This document shows, piece by piece, positions 33,239 to 41,439 of a stretch of DNA of 64,000 bases. The translations under genes were made by a program, and so were the position numbers. Origin of the DNA: Acidovorax sp. Leaf160 (lineage in GTDB: Bacteria > Pseudomonadota > Gammaproteobacteria > Burkholderiales > Burkholderiaceae_C); contig NZ_LMOV01000001.1 of NCBI RefSeq assembly GCF_001424265.1, positions 1,387 through 65,386 of the forward strand. Reading direction: 5' to 3'. The notes beneath the pieces are model-generated. The model searched no databases. It saw nothing but the letters and a program-made list of their open reading frames with translations, and was not told the DNA's origin. Each line of letters starts with the position of its first letter. Positions within the stretch are counted from its first letter, which is position 1.

Positions 33239-34084
33239 ATGAAGTTGCTACGTTTCGGCCCCCCCGGCCAGGAAAAACCCGGCCTGCTCGACGCCCAGGG
33301 CGTGGTCCGCGATCTGTCCGCCCATGTGCGCGACATCGACGGCGATGCGATCGGCCCCGATGCGCTCGCCCGGCTGCGCGCGATCGACCCGGCCACGCTG
33401 CCGGCGGTGCCCGGCAACCCCCGCCTCGGCGCCTGCGTGGGCCGCATCGGCAAGTTCGTCTGCATCGGCCTCAACTACGCCGACCATGCGGCCGAATCCA
33501 ACATGCCGATCCCGGCCGAGCCCATCGTCTTCAACAAGTGGACCTCCGCCGTCGTCGGCCCCAATGACGACGTGAAGATCCCGCGCGGCTCGGAGAAGAC
33601 CGACTGGGAGGTGGAGCTGGGCGTGGTGATCGGCACGGCCGCGAGCTACGTGGAGGAGGCCGACGCCCTGAAGCATGTGGCCGGCTACTGCGTCATCAAT
33701 GACGTCTCCGAGCGCAACTACCAGCTGGAGCGCGGCGGCTCCTGGGACAAGGGCAAGGGCTGCGATACCTTCGGCCCCACCGGCCCCTGGCTGGTGACGG
33801 CCGACGAGGTGCCCGATCCGCATGCGCTAGACATGTGGCTGGAGGTCGATGGCCACCGCTACCAGAGCGGCAACACCCGCACCATGATCTTCAACGTGCC
33901 GCAACTGGTGGCCTACCTCAGCCGCTTCATGACGCTGCAGCCCGGCGACGTGATCTCCACCGGCACGCCGCCCGGCGTGGGCATGGGCATCAAGCCGCAG
34001 CCGGTGTACCTGCGTCCGGGCCAGACCATGCGGCTGGGAATCGCCGGGCTGGGCGAGCAGACGCAGAAGACCGTCGCTGCCTGA
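33239..34084 (+). CDS. FAH family hydrolase, 2,4-diketo-3-deoxy-sugar-acid hydrolase type
   Basis: The 281-residue protein has the FAH catalytic domain: GKFVCIGLNYADHAAESNMP, metal ligands in DWEVELGVVIG and INDVSERNYQLERGGSWDKG, and PGDVISTGTPPGVGMG. The pattern ERGGSWDKGKGCDTFGPTGP is typical of 2,4-diketo-3-deoxy-L-fuconate/rhamnonate hydrolases, which cut the diketo acid to pyruvate plus lactate or glycolate. An SDR resembling the preceding dehydrogenase lies in the same operon (35966-36703). AAGGAGA lies 9 bases before ATG 33239. Confidence 0.85.
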   Translation: MKLLRFGPPGQEKPGLLDAQGVVRDLSAHVRDIDGDAIGPDALARLRAIDPATLPAVPGNPRLGACVGRIGKFVCIGLNYADHAAESNMPIPAEPIVFNKWTSAVVGPNDDVKIPRGSEKTDWEVELGVVIGTAASYVEEADALKHVAGYCVINDVSERNYQLERGGSWDKGKGCDTFGPTGPWLVTADEVPDPHALDMWLEVDGHRYQSGNTRTMIFNVPQLVAYLSRFMTLQPGDVISTGTPPGVGMGIKPQPVYLRPGQTMRLGIAGLGEQTQKTVAA

Positions 34085-34097
34085 CCGGACCGCCGCC

Positions 34098-34859
34098 ATG
34101 ATCCAGTACGACTACGACGGCCGCACCGCGGTCGTGACGGGCGGTGCCCAGGGCATCGGCTTCGCCATCGCCCGGCGGCTGCTGGCGGGCCATGCCAAGG
34201 TCTGCCTCTGGGACCGCGACGCCGAGGCCATCGCCGCCGCGCAGCAGGCGCTGGCCGGCGTCGGGGCGCCGGGCGCCCTCAGCGGCGTGACGGTGGACGT
34301 CACCGACTTCGCGCAGGTCGAAGCCGCCGTCGCCCGCACCGAAAGCCTCTCGGGGCCCATCGCCATGCTGGTGCACAGCGCCGGCATCGCGGGCGCCAAC
34401 CTGCCGCTGGGCGACTATCCGCTCGACGAATGGCGCCGGGTGCTGTCGATCAACCTCGACGGCGCGTTCCATGTGAACAAGGCGGTGGTGCCCGGCATGG
34501 CGGCGCGCGACTATGGCCGGGTGGTCAACATCGCGTCCATCGCGGGCAAGGAAGGCAACCCCAATGCCTCGGCCTACAGCGCCTCCAAGGCCGGCGTGAT
34601 CGCGCTCACCAAGAGCCTGGGCAAGGAGACGGCGGCGCGCAACGTCGCGGTCAACGCCATCACCCCGGCGGCGGCGCGCACCCGGATCTTCGAGCAGATG
34701 TCGCAGCAGCACATCGACTACATGCTCTCGAAGATCCCCCGCGCGCGCTTCGTCGAGGTGGAGGAGGTGGCGGCCATGGTCGCCTGGCTGGTGTCGGAGG
34801 AGAACTCGTTCACCACCGGCGCCGTGTTCGACCTCTCCGGCGGCCGGGCCACCTACTGA
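34098..34859 (+). CDS. SDR family oxidoreductase
   Basis: The 253-residue short-chain dehydrogenase has the cofactor motif VTGGAQGIGFA, the HSAGI variant of the NAG segment, and the catalytic NIASIAGKEG...AYSASKAG with Tyr and Lys in place. It resembles 3-oxoacyl-ACP-reductase-like sugar dehydrogenases. It lies 13 bp after the FAH hydrolase gene, so it may oxidise a sugar or sugar acid in the same pathway. The substrate is unknown. Confidence 0.85.
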   Translation: MIQYDYDGRTAVVTGGAQGIGFAIARRLLAGHAKVCLWDRDAEAIAAAQQALAGVGAPGALSGVTVDVTDFAQVEAAVARTESLSGPIAMLVHSAGIAGANLPLGDYPLDEWRRVLSINLDGAFHVNKAVVPGMAARDYGRVVNIASIAGKEGNPNASAYSASKAGVIALTKSLGKETAARNVAVNAITPAAARTRIFEQMSQQHIDYMLSKIPRARFVEVEEVAAMVAWLVSEENSFTTGAVFDLSGGRATY

Positions 34860-34991
34860 GCGCCGAAGCGCCAGCGAAACCCCAGGGCAGTGCGGTCGAG
34901 TGGGGTGGCCGGAGCGCTGGGACGATGCTGGCCGGGCGGCAACGCATCGCATCGCACACACAACCACAAGAGAGCAAAGGAGACGAGCACC

Positions 34992-35969
34992 ATGCATTCC
35001 CATCTGAACAGGCGCCAGGTCATCGCCTCGGCCTGCGCCGTCGCCTTCGGCGGCACGGCGGCCCTGGCGCGGGCCAGCGACTACCCCAGCAAACCCATCG
35101 AACTGATCGTGCCGGTGGCGGCGGGCGGCGGCACCGACATCGTCGGGCGCGCCTTCGCCGAAGTGGGCAAGAAATACCTGCCCCAGCAGCCGATGATCGT
35201 GGTCAACAAGCCGGGCGCCAGCGGTGCCATCGGCACGGCCGAGCTGATCAACGCCAAACCCGACGGCTACAAGATCGGCATCGTGATCTGCGAGCTGACG
35301 ATCATCCCGAACCTGGGCATCACCAAGTACACCGCAGCCGACCTGCGGCCCATCGCCCGGCTCAATGCCGATCCGTCCGCCATCACGGTGCGCGCCGATG
35401 CGCCCTGGCAGACCATCGAGGAATTCATCGCCGACGCGCGCAAGCGCAAGGAGCCGCTGTCCATCGCCAACGCGGGCGTGGGCTCCATCTGGCACATGGC
35501 GGCGGCCGCGTTCTCCGAAAAGCTCGCGCTGCCAGTGAACCACGTGCCCTTCCTGGGCGCGGCGCCCGCGGCGGTGGCACTGCTGGGCGGGCACGTGGAC
35601 GCCCTCGCGGTGAGTCCCGGCGAGGTGGCGCCGCACGTCGCCGCCGGCAAGATGCGCACCCTGGCGGTGATGGCGGACCAGCGGGTGGGCGGGCTGTTCG
35701 AGAAGGTGCCGACGCTCAAGGAGCGCGGCATCGATCTCTCCATCGGCGTGTGGCGCGGCCTGGCCGTGCCCAAGGCCACGCCGCCCGACATCGTGGCGAC
35801 GCTCGGCACCGTTGCGGCCAAGACGGCCGACGACCCTGCCTTCCGCGAGGTGCTGGGCAAGGCCAACCTGGGTTGGGCCTACGCCGACGCGGCTGCTTTC
35901 CAGAAGCAGATCGACAAGGACCGCGCCTTCTACGCCGAGCTGGTGCCTCGGCTGGGGCTGCAGAAATGA
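34992..35969 (+). CDS. Bug family substrate-binding protein (TctC-like)
   Basis: The 325-residue protein has a signal peptide with a twin-arginine-like start (NRRQVIASACAVAFGGTAAL) and the Bug signature YPSKPIELIVPVAAGGGTDIVGRA, followed by NKPGASGAIGTAELINAKPDGY. Bug proteins bind carboxylates in the periplasm; they belong to tripartite tricarboxylate transporters, but many are orphans in betaproteobacteria. No TctA/TctB membrane genes are nearby. AAAGGAGAC precedes ATG 34992. The stop overlaps the start of the next SDR gene. Confidence 0.9.
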   Translation: MHSHLNRRQVIASACAVAFGGTAALARASDYPSKPIELIVPVAAGGGTDIVGRAFAEVGKKYLPQQPMIVVNKPGASGAIGTAELINAKPDGYKIGIVICELTIIPNLGITKYTAADLRPIARLNADPSAITVRADAPWQTIEEFIADARKRKEPLSIANAGVGSIWHMAAAAFSEKLALPVNHVPFLGAAPAAVALLGGHVDALAVSPGEVAPHVAAGKMRTLAVMADQRVGGLFEKVPTLKERGIDLSIGVWRGLAVPKATPPDIVATLGTVAAKTADDPAFREVLGKANLGWAYADAAAFQKQIDKDRAFYAELVPRLGLQK

Positions 35970-36703
35970 AGCGGCTTGCAAACAAGACCGCGGTCGTCAC
36001 CGCGGCGGGGCAGGGCATCGGCCGGGCCACCGCGCTGGCCATGGCCCGCGAGGGCGCCCAGGTGTGGGCCACCGACATCCGGGCCGACCTGCTCGCGTCG
36101 CTGGAAGGCACGGACGGCATCCGCACGGCCGTGCTGGACGTGCTCGACCGGTCGGCCATCGACGCCTTCTTCGCCAGGCTGGAACGTATCGACGTGCTGT
36201 TCAACTGCGCCGGCGTGGTGCATGCGGGCACGGTGCTGCAGGCGAGCGATGACGACTGGTCGCTGGCGATGGACCTGAACGTGCGGTCCCAGTTCTGGAC
36301 CATGCGCGCCGTGCTGCCCCGCATGACGGCGGCCGGTAGTGGCAGCATCGTCAACATGGCGAGCGTGGCCAGTTCGCTCAAGGGCCTGCCCGGGCGCTGC
36401 GTCTATGGCGCCAGCAAGGCGGCGGTGATCGGGCTCACCAAGTCGGTGGCGGCGGACTTCGTCGGTGCTGGCGTGCGCTGCAACTGCGTGTCGCCCGGCA
36501 CGGTGGACACGCCCTCCCTGGCCGACCGCATCGCCGCCACGGGCGATGCCGAGAACGCCCGCCGGGCCTTCGTGGCCCGCCAGCCCATGGGCCGGCTGGC
36601 GACGGCCGAGGAGATCGCGCCACTGGTGGTGTTCCTGGCCAGCGACGAGTCGTCCTTCGTCACCGGCCAGAACTACGCCGTGGATGGCGGGATCACCCTC
36701 TAG
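35966..36703 (+). CDS. SDR family dehydrogenase, 2-keto-3-deoxy-L-fuconate dehydrogenase-like
   Basis: The 245-residue short-chain dehydrogenase has VTAAGQGIGRATALAMAREG, RIDVLFNCAGVVHAGTVLQA, SVASSLKGLPGRCVYGASKA, and CNCVSPGTVDTPSLADRIAA. This pattern is close to human DHRS6/BDH2 and to bacterial 2-keto-3-deoxy-L-fuconate 4-dehydrogenase, which makes the diketo acid that the FAH hydrolase splits. ATG 35966 overlaps the Bug stop. It ends the operon; a repeat element follows. Confidence 0.85.
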   Translation: MKRLANKTAVVTAAGQGIGRATALAMAREGAQVWATDIRADLLASLEGTDGIRTAVLDVLDRSAIDAFFARLERIDVLFNCAGVVHAGTVLQASDDDWSLAMDLNVRSQFWTMRAVLPRMTAAGSGSIVNMASVASSLKGLPGRCVYGASKAAVIGLTKSVAADFVGAGVRCNCVSPGTVDTPSLADRIAATGDAENARRAFVARQPMGRLATAEEIAPLVVFLASDESSFVTGQNYAVDGGITL

Positions 36704-36718
36704 CGCACAGTCGAAATC

Positions 36719-36784
36719 CAGGTCAAAACAGGCCTGGGCGCCCGTATATCAATGGTTTTATGCTATCAAATGAATAGCATCAAG
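36719..36784 (+). repeat. AT-rich interspersed repeat, copy 2, between the SDR and hsp20 genes
   Basis: This AT-rich block contains GGTCAAA at its start and ends with GCTAT-CAAATGA-ATAGC (36762-36778). The GCGC core lies at the same distance before GCTAT as in the other two copies. It fills the 76-bp gap between the convergent SDR and hsp20 genes and touches the hsp20 stop codon. The GCTAT/ATAGC arms could form a small hairpin. Confidence 0.75.
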
Positions 36785-37199
36785 CCACCTGCACCTGGAT
36801 GCGCCGGGGCTGGGCATGCTGGGCCTTCGGGATGCGCAGCTTGAGCACCCCCTGCGCCAGTTCGGCCGACACGCGTTCGGTGTCCAGTTCCTTGCTGAGG
36901 GTGAAGACGCGCCGGAACCGCGCCAGGCCCACCTCGGTGTGGCTCGACGTCAGTTCCGGTGGCACCGACAGGTTGGCCTCGGCCTCGATGGTCAGCGTGT
37001 CCGATTCCACCTGCAGGTTCAGCTGCTCGCGGCTCACGCCCGGCAGGTCGGCATAGAGCGTGATGCCGCCCGCGTCTTCCAGCACGTCCACCGGCGGCGT
37101 CAGCGTCGCGTCGCTGTAGCGCGCCGGGCCACCCGCTGGCGTGCCCGGCTGGCGTGCAGCGGAGGAAGAGCGGGAAGTGGTCTGTACGTCGTTGCGCAT
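36780..37199 (-). CDS. Small heat shock protein, Hsp20/alpha-crystallin family
   Basis: The 139-residue protein has a central alpha-crystallin domain (PPVDVLEDAGGITLYADLPG, LTIEAEANL, FRRVFTLSKELDTERVSAEL) and the motif AQGVLKLRIPKA. A flexible Ser/Arg-rich N-terminus precedes it. It holds unfolding proteins during stress. It is the second gene of a pair and shares the minus-strand unit with the hsp20 gene at 37294-37737. Confidence 0.92.
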   Translation of the reverse strand: MRNDVQTTSRSSSAARQPGTPAGGPARYSDATLTPPVDVLEDAGGITLYADLPGVSREQLNLQVESDTLTIEAEANLSVPPELTSSHTEVGLARFRRVFTLSKELDTERVSAELAQGVLKLRIPKAQHAQPRRIQVQVA

Positions 37200-37224
37200 G
37201 GTGGTTTCCTTTCAGTGGGAATGG

Positions 37225-37270
37225 GTTCGTCGGGTTCCGTCGGTTTCCGTCGGGTGGGGTCGGGTGGGGG
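37225..37270 (+). repeat. Short GTCGG-rich imperfect tandem repeat between the two hsp20 genes
   Basis: About five copies of a degenerate 9-10 bp unit (TTCCGTCGG, GGGTCGGGT and similar) fill much of the 94-bp gap between the hsp20 genes. It may be simple slippage. No function is assigned. Confidence 0.45.
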
Positions 37271-37293
37271 CGTATGGCGGGAAGGGCGCCGTT

Positions 37294-37737
37294 TCAGTGG
37301 ATGGCGATGCGCCGGGGCTGGGCCGACGCGCGGCGCTGCACGGTGATGTGCAGCACGCCATCGCGCAGCCGGGCCTCGACGGCCTCCGGGTCGGCGTCGT
37401 CGGGCAGCGTCAGCACGCGGCGGAACCGGCCGTCGAAGCGCTCGTGGATGTGAGCCGTCACCTTGGCGTCGGCCTCGAACTCCGCCAGCGGGCTCTTGCG
37501 TTCGCCGGCAATGGTCAGCAGCCCGCGTTCGAGCTGCACCTCCAGCGTGGCCGGGTCCACGCCCGGCGCGAAGACGTAGATCTCGACGGTCTGGGGCGTG
37601 CCGCCCACATTGATGGCCGGAAAGCCGTTGCGCGCGACGCCGCGGATGGTGGGAGACAGATCGAGGGCCTGCTGCATCTCGCGTTGCAGGCGATCCATCT
37701 CGGCGAACACGTCGCGGGGAAACAAAGATCGGTACAT
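37294..37737 (-). CDS. Small heat shock protein, Hsp20 family (first of pair)
   Basis: The 147-residue protein has the alpha-crystallin domain: FPAINVGGTPQTVEIYVFAP, LTIAGERKSP, FRRVLTLPDDADPEAVEARL and RDGVLHITVQRR. The N-terminal MYRSLFPRDVFAEMDRLQRE is typical of IbpA-like proteobacterial Hsp20. ATG 37737 is set by AAGGAGG nine bases upstream; the frame remains open further upstream, but that part overlaps the promoter. A heat-shock-like promoter lies about 80 bp upstream. Confidence 0.92.
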   Translation of the reverse strand: MYRSLFPRDVFAEMDRLQREMQQALDLSPTIRGVARNGFPAINVGGTPQTVEIYVFAPGVDPATLEVQLERGLLTIAGERKSPLAEFEADAKVTAHIHERFDGRFRRVLTLPDDADPEAVEARLRDGVLHITVQRRASAQPRRIAIH

Positions 37738-37776
37738 GGCGAAACCTCCTTGAAATCGATGATCTGGGATGGGCCG

Positions 37777-37807
37777 GTGGGCGCCAGCGGGTCGGCATAG
37801 CGCCCAC
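37777..37807 (-). other. Stem-loop in the hsp20 5' leader
   Basis: GTGGGCGC (37777-37784) and GCGCCCAC (37800-37807) form a perfect 8-bp stem around a 15-nt loop in the leader between the predicted promoter and the ribosome-binding site. Hsp20 leaders often fold into RNA thermometers. This stem does not cover the ribosome-binding site, so that role is only a possibility. Confidence 0.5.
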
Positions 37808-37814
37808 GACGGGT

Positions 37815-37843
37815 GAATTAGCAGCCGTTTTCCGGTTTTCAAG
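37815..37843 (-). promoter_or_regulatory. Promoter of the hsp20 pair (sigma-70/sigma-32-like)
   Basis: On the minus strand, CTTGAAA (37843-37837) is followed after 16 bp by TAATTC (37820-37815), with TG one base before the -10 (extended -10). CTTGAAA equals the sigma-32 -35 consensus, while the -10 looks more like sigma-70. It lies about 78 bp before the first hsp20 start. Confidence 0.55.
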
Positions 37844-37968
37844 GGGTATGGTGGGCGATCCGTGATGAAGCGCGGCGATGCGGCGGGGTGCCCTGCGGCG
37901 GCGCCGGTGGAAAGTCCCTTTCCGGGCGTGCTGGCGATAGAAACCCTGCAAGGGTCCAAGGTGAATCA

Positions 37969-40900
37969 ATGCAAAATCCGCGCTCCGCGTCACATCCCGC
38001 CCTTTTTTTTGTGAACCCTTCTTCCGAAAAGCTGCTGATCGTCCTGTCAGGTCAATACACGGTACGTGGCGCGGAAGAGGTGCGGCCCCTGCATTTCAAG
38101 TACCGCAAGACGGCGGCCTTGCTGGGGTATCTGGTCAGCCAGCCCCGGCGGGAAGTCCGGCGTGAACTGCTGGCGCAACTGCTGTGGCCAGACCTGGACC
38201 TGCAGGCGGGACGCGCCAACCTGCGCGTGGTGCTGGCCGACCTGCAGGCCCAGTGGCGCAAGCTGGCCCTGCCTGAGGCGATCCGCGTGGAGCGCGACTG
38301 GATCGCCTTCGCGCCGGGCGACACACTGCTCACCGACTGGCAACTGCTGACCTCGCCGTCCCCCGCGCCGGCCCACGGCTGGCCCGCTGCCTGGGAAACG
38401 GCATTGCAGGCCGAGCCCGGCCATTGGCTGGCCGGCGCCGACGAAGGCATGTCGGAAGAATTCCAGAGCTGGCTGGCGGCGCAGCACCGTCGCATGGAGA
38501 CCGTGCCGAGCAGCCCGGCTGAACCGGCGGGTTCCGCCAGGGCCACGGAGGGCGGCGCGGTGGCCGTGACCGCCTCGGGCAAGGCGCCGGGCGGCGAATC
38601 GGCCGCGGAGATGGCCGCCATCACCCTGCTCTACGTGCACCTGCCGTATCTGGATGCCCGCGACCGCCATCCCCGGGCTCCGGAGCTCGCCGCCCTGCAG
38701 GCGTCCCTCGAGACCGAGGCGCGGCGCTTCCATGGCGTGGTGCTGTCGGTGGACGACGCGGGCTGCACGCTGGGCTTCGGGCTGGACAGCCGGCATACCG
38801 GCCAGCGCTGGCAGGCCCTGCGGTGCGCCGCCGCCCTGGCGGCGATGATGCCCGCCGGCCAGCCCTTGAGCGCCGGCGCCACGCATGGCTGGGTGCTGGT
38901 GGAGCGCTGGCCCCACTGGCGGGCCGTGGGCTGGCGGGTGCGCCTGGCGGAGCGGCTGGCGCAGCGCGCCGAGCCCGGCGAGATCGTGTGCGACGAGAGC
39001 ATGGCCGAACTGGCCGCCAGTTTCGGCTGCCTGCCGATGGGCCGGCAGCGCTTTCGCGGCTGGGCGCGCGAATTCGCGCTCTTCGGCGGCCGTCTGGACG
39101 AGCGGGGCTCGGCCCTGCCGCCGGGCGGCGACTTCGCCGGCAACAGCTTCTTCGGGCGCGAGCCGCTGGTGGACACGCTGGTCGAGGCGCTGCGCGCGCC
39201 CGACGGCAGCGGCGCCCAGGCCCTCTGCCTGGTCGGCGAACCCGGCATCGGCAAGACCCGCACCGTCTGGGAATGCGCCCGCCGCTGGCAGGTCGACGGC
39301 AGCGTCGTCTGGATGGCGGCCCTGCCCGAAGGCGCGGCCACCCCCTGGCGCGCGCTGCACGACCTGGTCGCCGGCATGCTGTCGGGGCGAGGGGAGGGTG
39401 GCGACGACGCCCTGGCCGGCGACATGCCGGCCCCGGCCCAGCAGGCCCTGCTCGCCTTCCTGGCGACACGCAACGTCAGCCGCCGCCAGCGGACCGAGCT
39501 GGTGGAAGGGCTGGCGCACCTGATGGCCGGCGTGGGCGCGGCCCCCGTGCTCATCGTGGTGGACGACGTGCACTGGATCGACCCGGCCTCGGCAGAGCTG
39601 CTGCAGTCGCTGGCCGACCTGCAGCCGCAGCTGCGCTGGCTGCTGAACCGGCGCATCGACGAGCCGCAGCCGCTGGCACTGCCGGGGCTGCAGGACATCG
39701 CGCTGGGGCCGCTGGACGACGAGGCCGCTCGCCGCGTGCTGCAAAGCCTGCCCGATGGCCCGGCGCTCACGCCCGAGGCCCTGCGCGGCCGGGTGGCCAG
39801 CGCGCGCGGGCTGCCGCTCTATCTGCTGGCCGGCTCCGTCCATGCCGACGGCTCCAGCCACTTCACCGAGTTCTGCCAGGCCATGCTCAACCAGCTGGGG
39901 CCGCTGCGCGAAGGCATGGAGGTGGCCGCCGTGCTGGGCATGCTGTTCTCGCGCGACGACCTGGCCAATGTCTATGGCGAGGCGCAGGCCACCGCCGCCT
40001 TCGAGCAGGGCCTGCGCGCCGGCATGATCGTCTCGCGCGGGCTGGGCCACGCCGCGTTCTTCCATGCGCGGCTGCGCGAATACGTGCTGTCGGCCACGCT
40101 GCCCGAGCAGCTGCGGCGCCATGCCCACAAGGCGGCCGGCCGGGCATTGCAGCAGGGGCTGCATGCGCGCGCGGCGGGGCTGCTGGAGCAGGCCGGCGAG
40201 CCGACCGCCGCCGCCACCGCCTGGTGGCAGGCGGCCCAGCAGGCCGTGGCCGAAGACGACATGGCCGCCGCCTGCGACAGCTGCGCGCGCCTGGCGGCGC
40301 TGGGCTACTTTCCCGGGGCGGCCGGCATCGAGGCGCGCATCGTGCATGGCCGCTGCCTGATCGCGCGCTACGGCTACGGCTCCGACCAGGCGCATGCCGT
40401 GGTGCAGGAGCTGGGCCGCATGCCGCTGCCGGCGTCGCTGGCGCCGGAGCTGCTGTTCGACATGCAGATGCTGGCCTACCTCGGCTCCAGCTCGCAGGGC
40501 TACACCCACGGGCTCGACCATGCGCGCAAGCTGCGGGCCATGGCCCGCACCCCGGCGCAGCACTTCGCCGCCGCCTGGGCCGAGGGCAACACCCTGTTCT
40601 GGCTGGGCCGGCTGCAGGAGGCTCGCCAGTGGTTCGAAACCAATTTGCGGCTGGGCCGCATGCTGGATCTGCGTGAGCGCATGGCGCACCTCACCTGCGA
40701 CCTGGCCGTGTTCTCGGGCGCGCAGCTGGCCTGGCTGCTGTGGTTCACCGGCGACCACGCCCGGTCGCAGGAAGCCATCACGCAGGCGCTGGCGGCGGCC
40801 CAGCAGTCCGCCGCCCGGCAAGACCTCTGCATCGTCCGCTGCTTCCAGTCGCTCATCGCGTGGTGCGCACGCGACAAGGCCCGCATGGTGCCGGCGGCCG

Positions 40901-41343
40901 AAAGCGCTTGGGCCGTGGCTGAGGCCGAGGGCCTGCAGTTCTGGCTGGGCCTGGCCAACATGCTGGTGGTGCTGGCCCGGGTGCATGCCGGCGTGCCGGT
41001 CGACGTGCAGGCGGTGCTGTCGGGCATGACGGCGCTGCAGATCGGCTACCGCGCCGCCGCCACGACCGAGGCGTGGTTCGCCATCTCGGTGCTGGCGGCC
41101 AGCGGCAGCCCGCAGGCGGCCCTGGTGCTCGCCGACCAGGCGCTTGCCACCGCCCACCTGAGCGAGCACCAGTACTGCTGCATGGACATCTGGCGCATCA
41201 AGGCGGAGTCGCTGGACCTGCTGGGCCGGCGGGAAGAGGCCATGCAGGCGGCCGCCGAAGCCGTGGCCCTGGGCCACCGCACGGGCGCGCAGGGCTGGCT
41301 CGACCAGTGGGCGCATTCGCTGCAGCGGCTGGGCGCGCTCTGA
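37969..41343 (+). CDS. SARP-like regulator with cyclase-like, AAA+ ATPase and TPR-like regions
   Basis: The 1124-residue protein has an N-terminal OmpR/SARP-type winged helix (about 15-110; KTAALLGYLVSQPRREVRRE, LLWPDLDLQAGRANLRVVLA). A class III cyclase-like region follows (about 217-390; LSAGATHGWVLVERWPHWRA, GEIVCDESMAELAASFG) that appears to lack obvious catalytic residues. Then comes an AAA/STAND ATPase (NSFFGREPLVDTLVEAL, Walker A GEPGIGKT with K429, Walker B VLIVVDDVHWID with D532/D533) and a long TPR-like helical tail. Such multidomain proteins act as ATP-dependent activators. It lies 222 bp upstream of the pilin cluster on the same strand and is its likely regulator. I chose ATG 37969; an earlier in-frame ATG at 37888 overlaps the gene's own leader. 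Confidence 0.8.
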   Translation: MQNPRSASHPALFFVNPSSEKLLIVLSGQYTVRGAEEVRPLHFKYRKTAALLGYLVSQPRREVRRELLAQLLWPDLDLQAGRANLRVVLADLQAQWRKLALPEAIRVERDWIAFAPGDTLLTDWQLLTSPSPAPAHGWPAAWETALQAEPGHWLAGADEGMSEEFQSWLAAQHRRMETVPSSPAEPAGSARATEGGAVAVTASGKAPGGESAAEMAAITLLYVHLPYLDARDRHPRAPELAALQASLETEARRFHGVVLSVDDAGCTLGFGLDSRHTGQRWQALRCAAALAAMMPAGQPLSAGATHGWVLVERWPHWRAVGWRVRLAERLAQRAEPGEIVCDESMAELAASFGCLPMGRQRFRGWAREFALFGGRLDERGSALPPGGDFAGNSFFGREPLVDTLVEALRAPDGSGAQALCLVGEPGIGKTRTVWECARRWQVDGSVVWMAALPEGAATPWRALHDLVAGMLSGRGEGGDDALAGDMPAPAQQALLAFLATRNVSRRQRTELVEGLAHLMAGVGAAPVLIVVDDVHWIDPASAELLQSLADLQPQLRWLLNRRIDEPQPLALPGLQDIALGPLDDEAARRVLQSLPDGPALTPEALRGRVASARGLPLYLLAGSVHADGSSHFTEFCQAMLNQLGPLREGMEVAAVLGMLFSRDDLANVYGEAQATAAFEQGLRAGMIVSRGLGHAAFFHARLREYVLSATLPEQLRRHAHKAAGRALQQGLHARAAGLLEQAGEPTAAATAWWQAAQQAVAEDDMAAACDSCARLAALGYFPGAAGIEARIVHGRCLIARYGYGSDQAHAVVQELGRMPLPASLAPELLFDMQMLAYLGSSSQGYTHGLDHARKLRAMARTPAQHFAAAWAEGNTLFWLGRLQEARQWFETNLRLGRMLDLRERMAHLTCDLAVFSGAQLAWLLWFTGDHARSQEAITQALAAAQQSAARQDLCIVRCFQSLIAWCARDKARMVPAAESAWAVAEAEGLQFWLGLANMLVVLARVHAGVPVDVQAVLSGMTALQIGYRAAATTEAWFAISVLAASGSPQAALVLADQALATAHLSEHQYCCMDIWRIKAESLDLLGRREEAMQAAAEAVALGHRTGAQGWLDQWAHSLQRLGAL

Positions 41344-41439
41344 AGGGTGGGGCGGTGGGAACGGGGTTGGGCGGGCATGCACGCCGGCTGCAGCGGCGCC
41401 GTGCCTGTTAATTGCAAACGACGTTTAACCGACAGCAAA

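Noticed and set aside
37225-37270. Possible CRISPR-like repeat array between the hsp20 genes
   Set aside because: Units are only 9-10 bp, imperfect and without spacers, so it is a simple tandem repeat.
38047-41382. A 1111-codon minus-strand frame across the SARP-like gene
   Set aside because: Shadow of the plus-strand gene. The plus-strand translation has a coherent winged helix and Walker motifs; the minus one does not.
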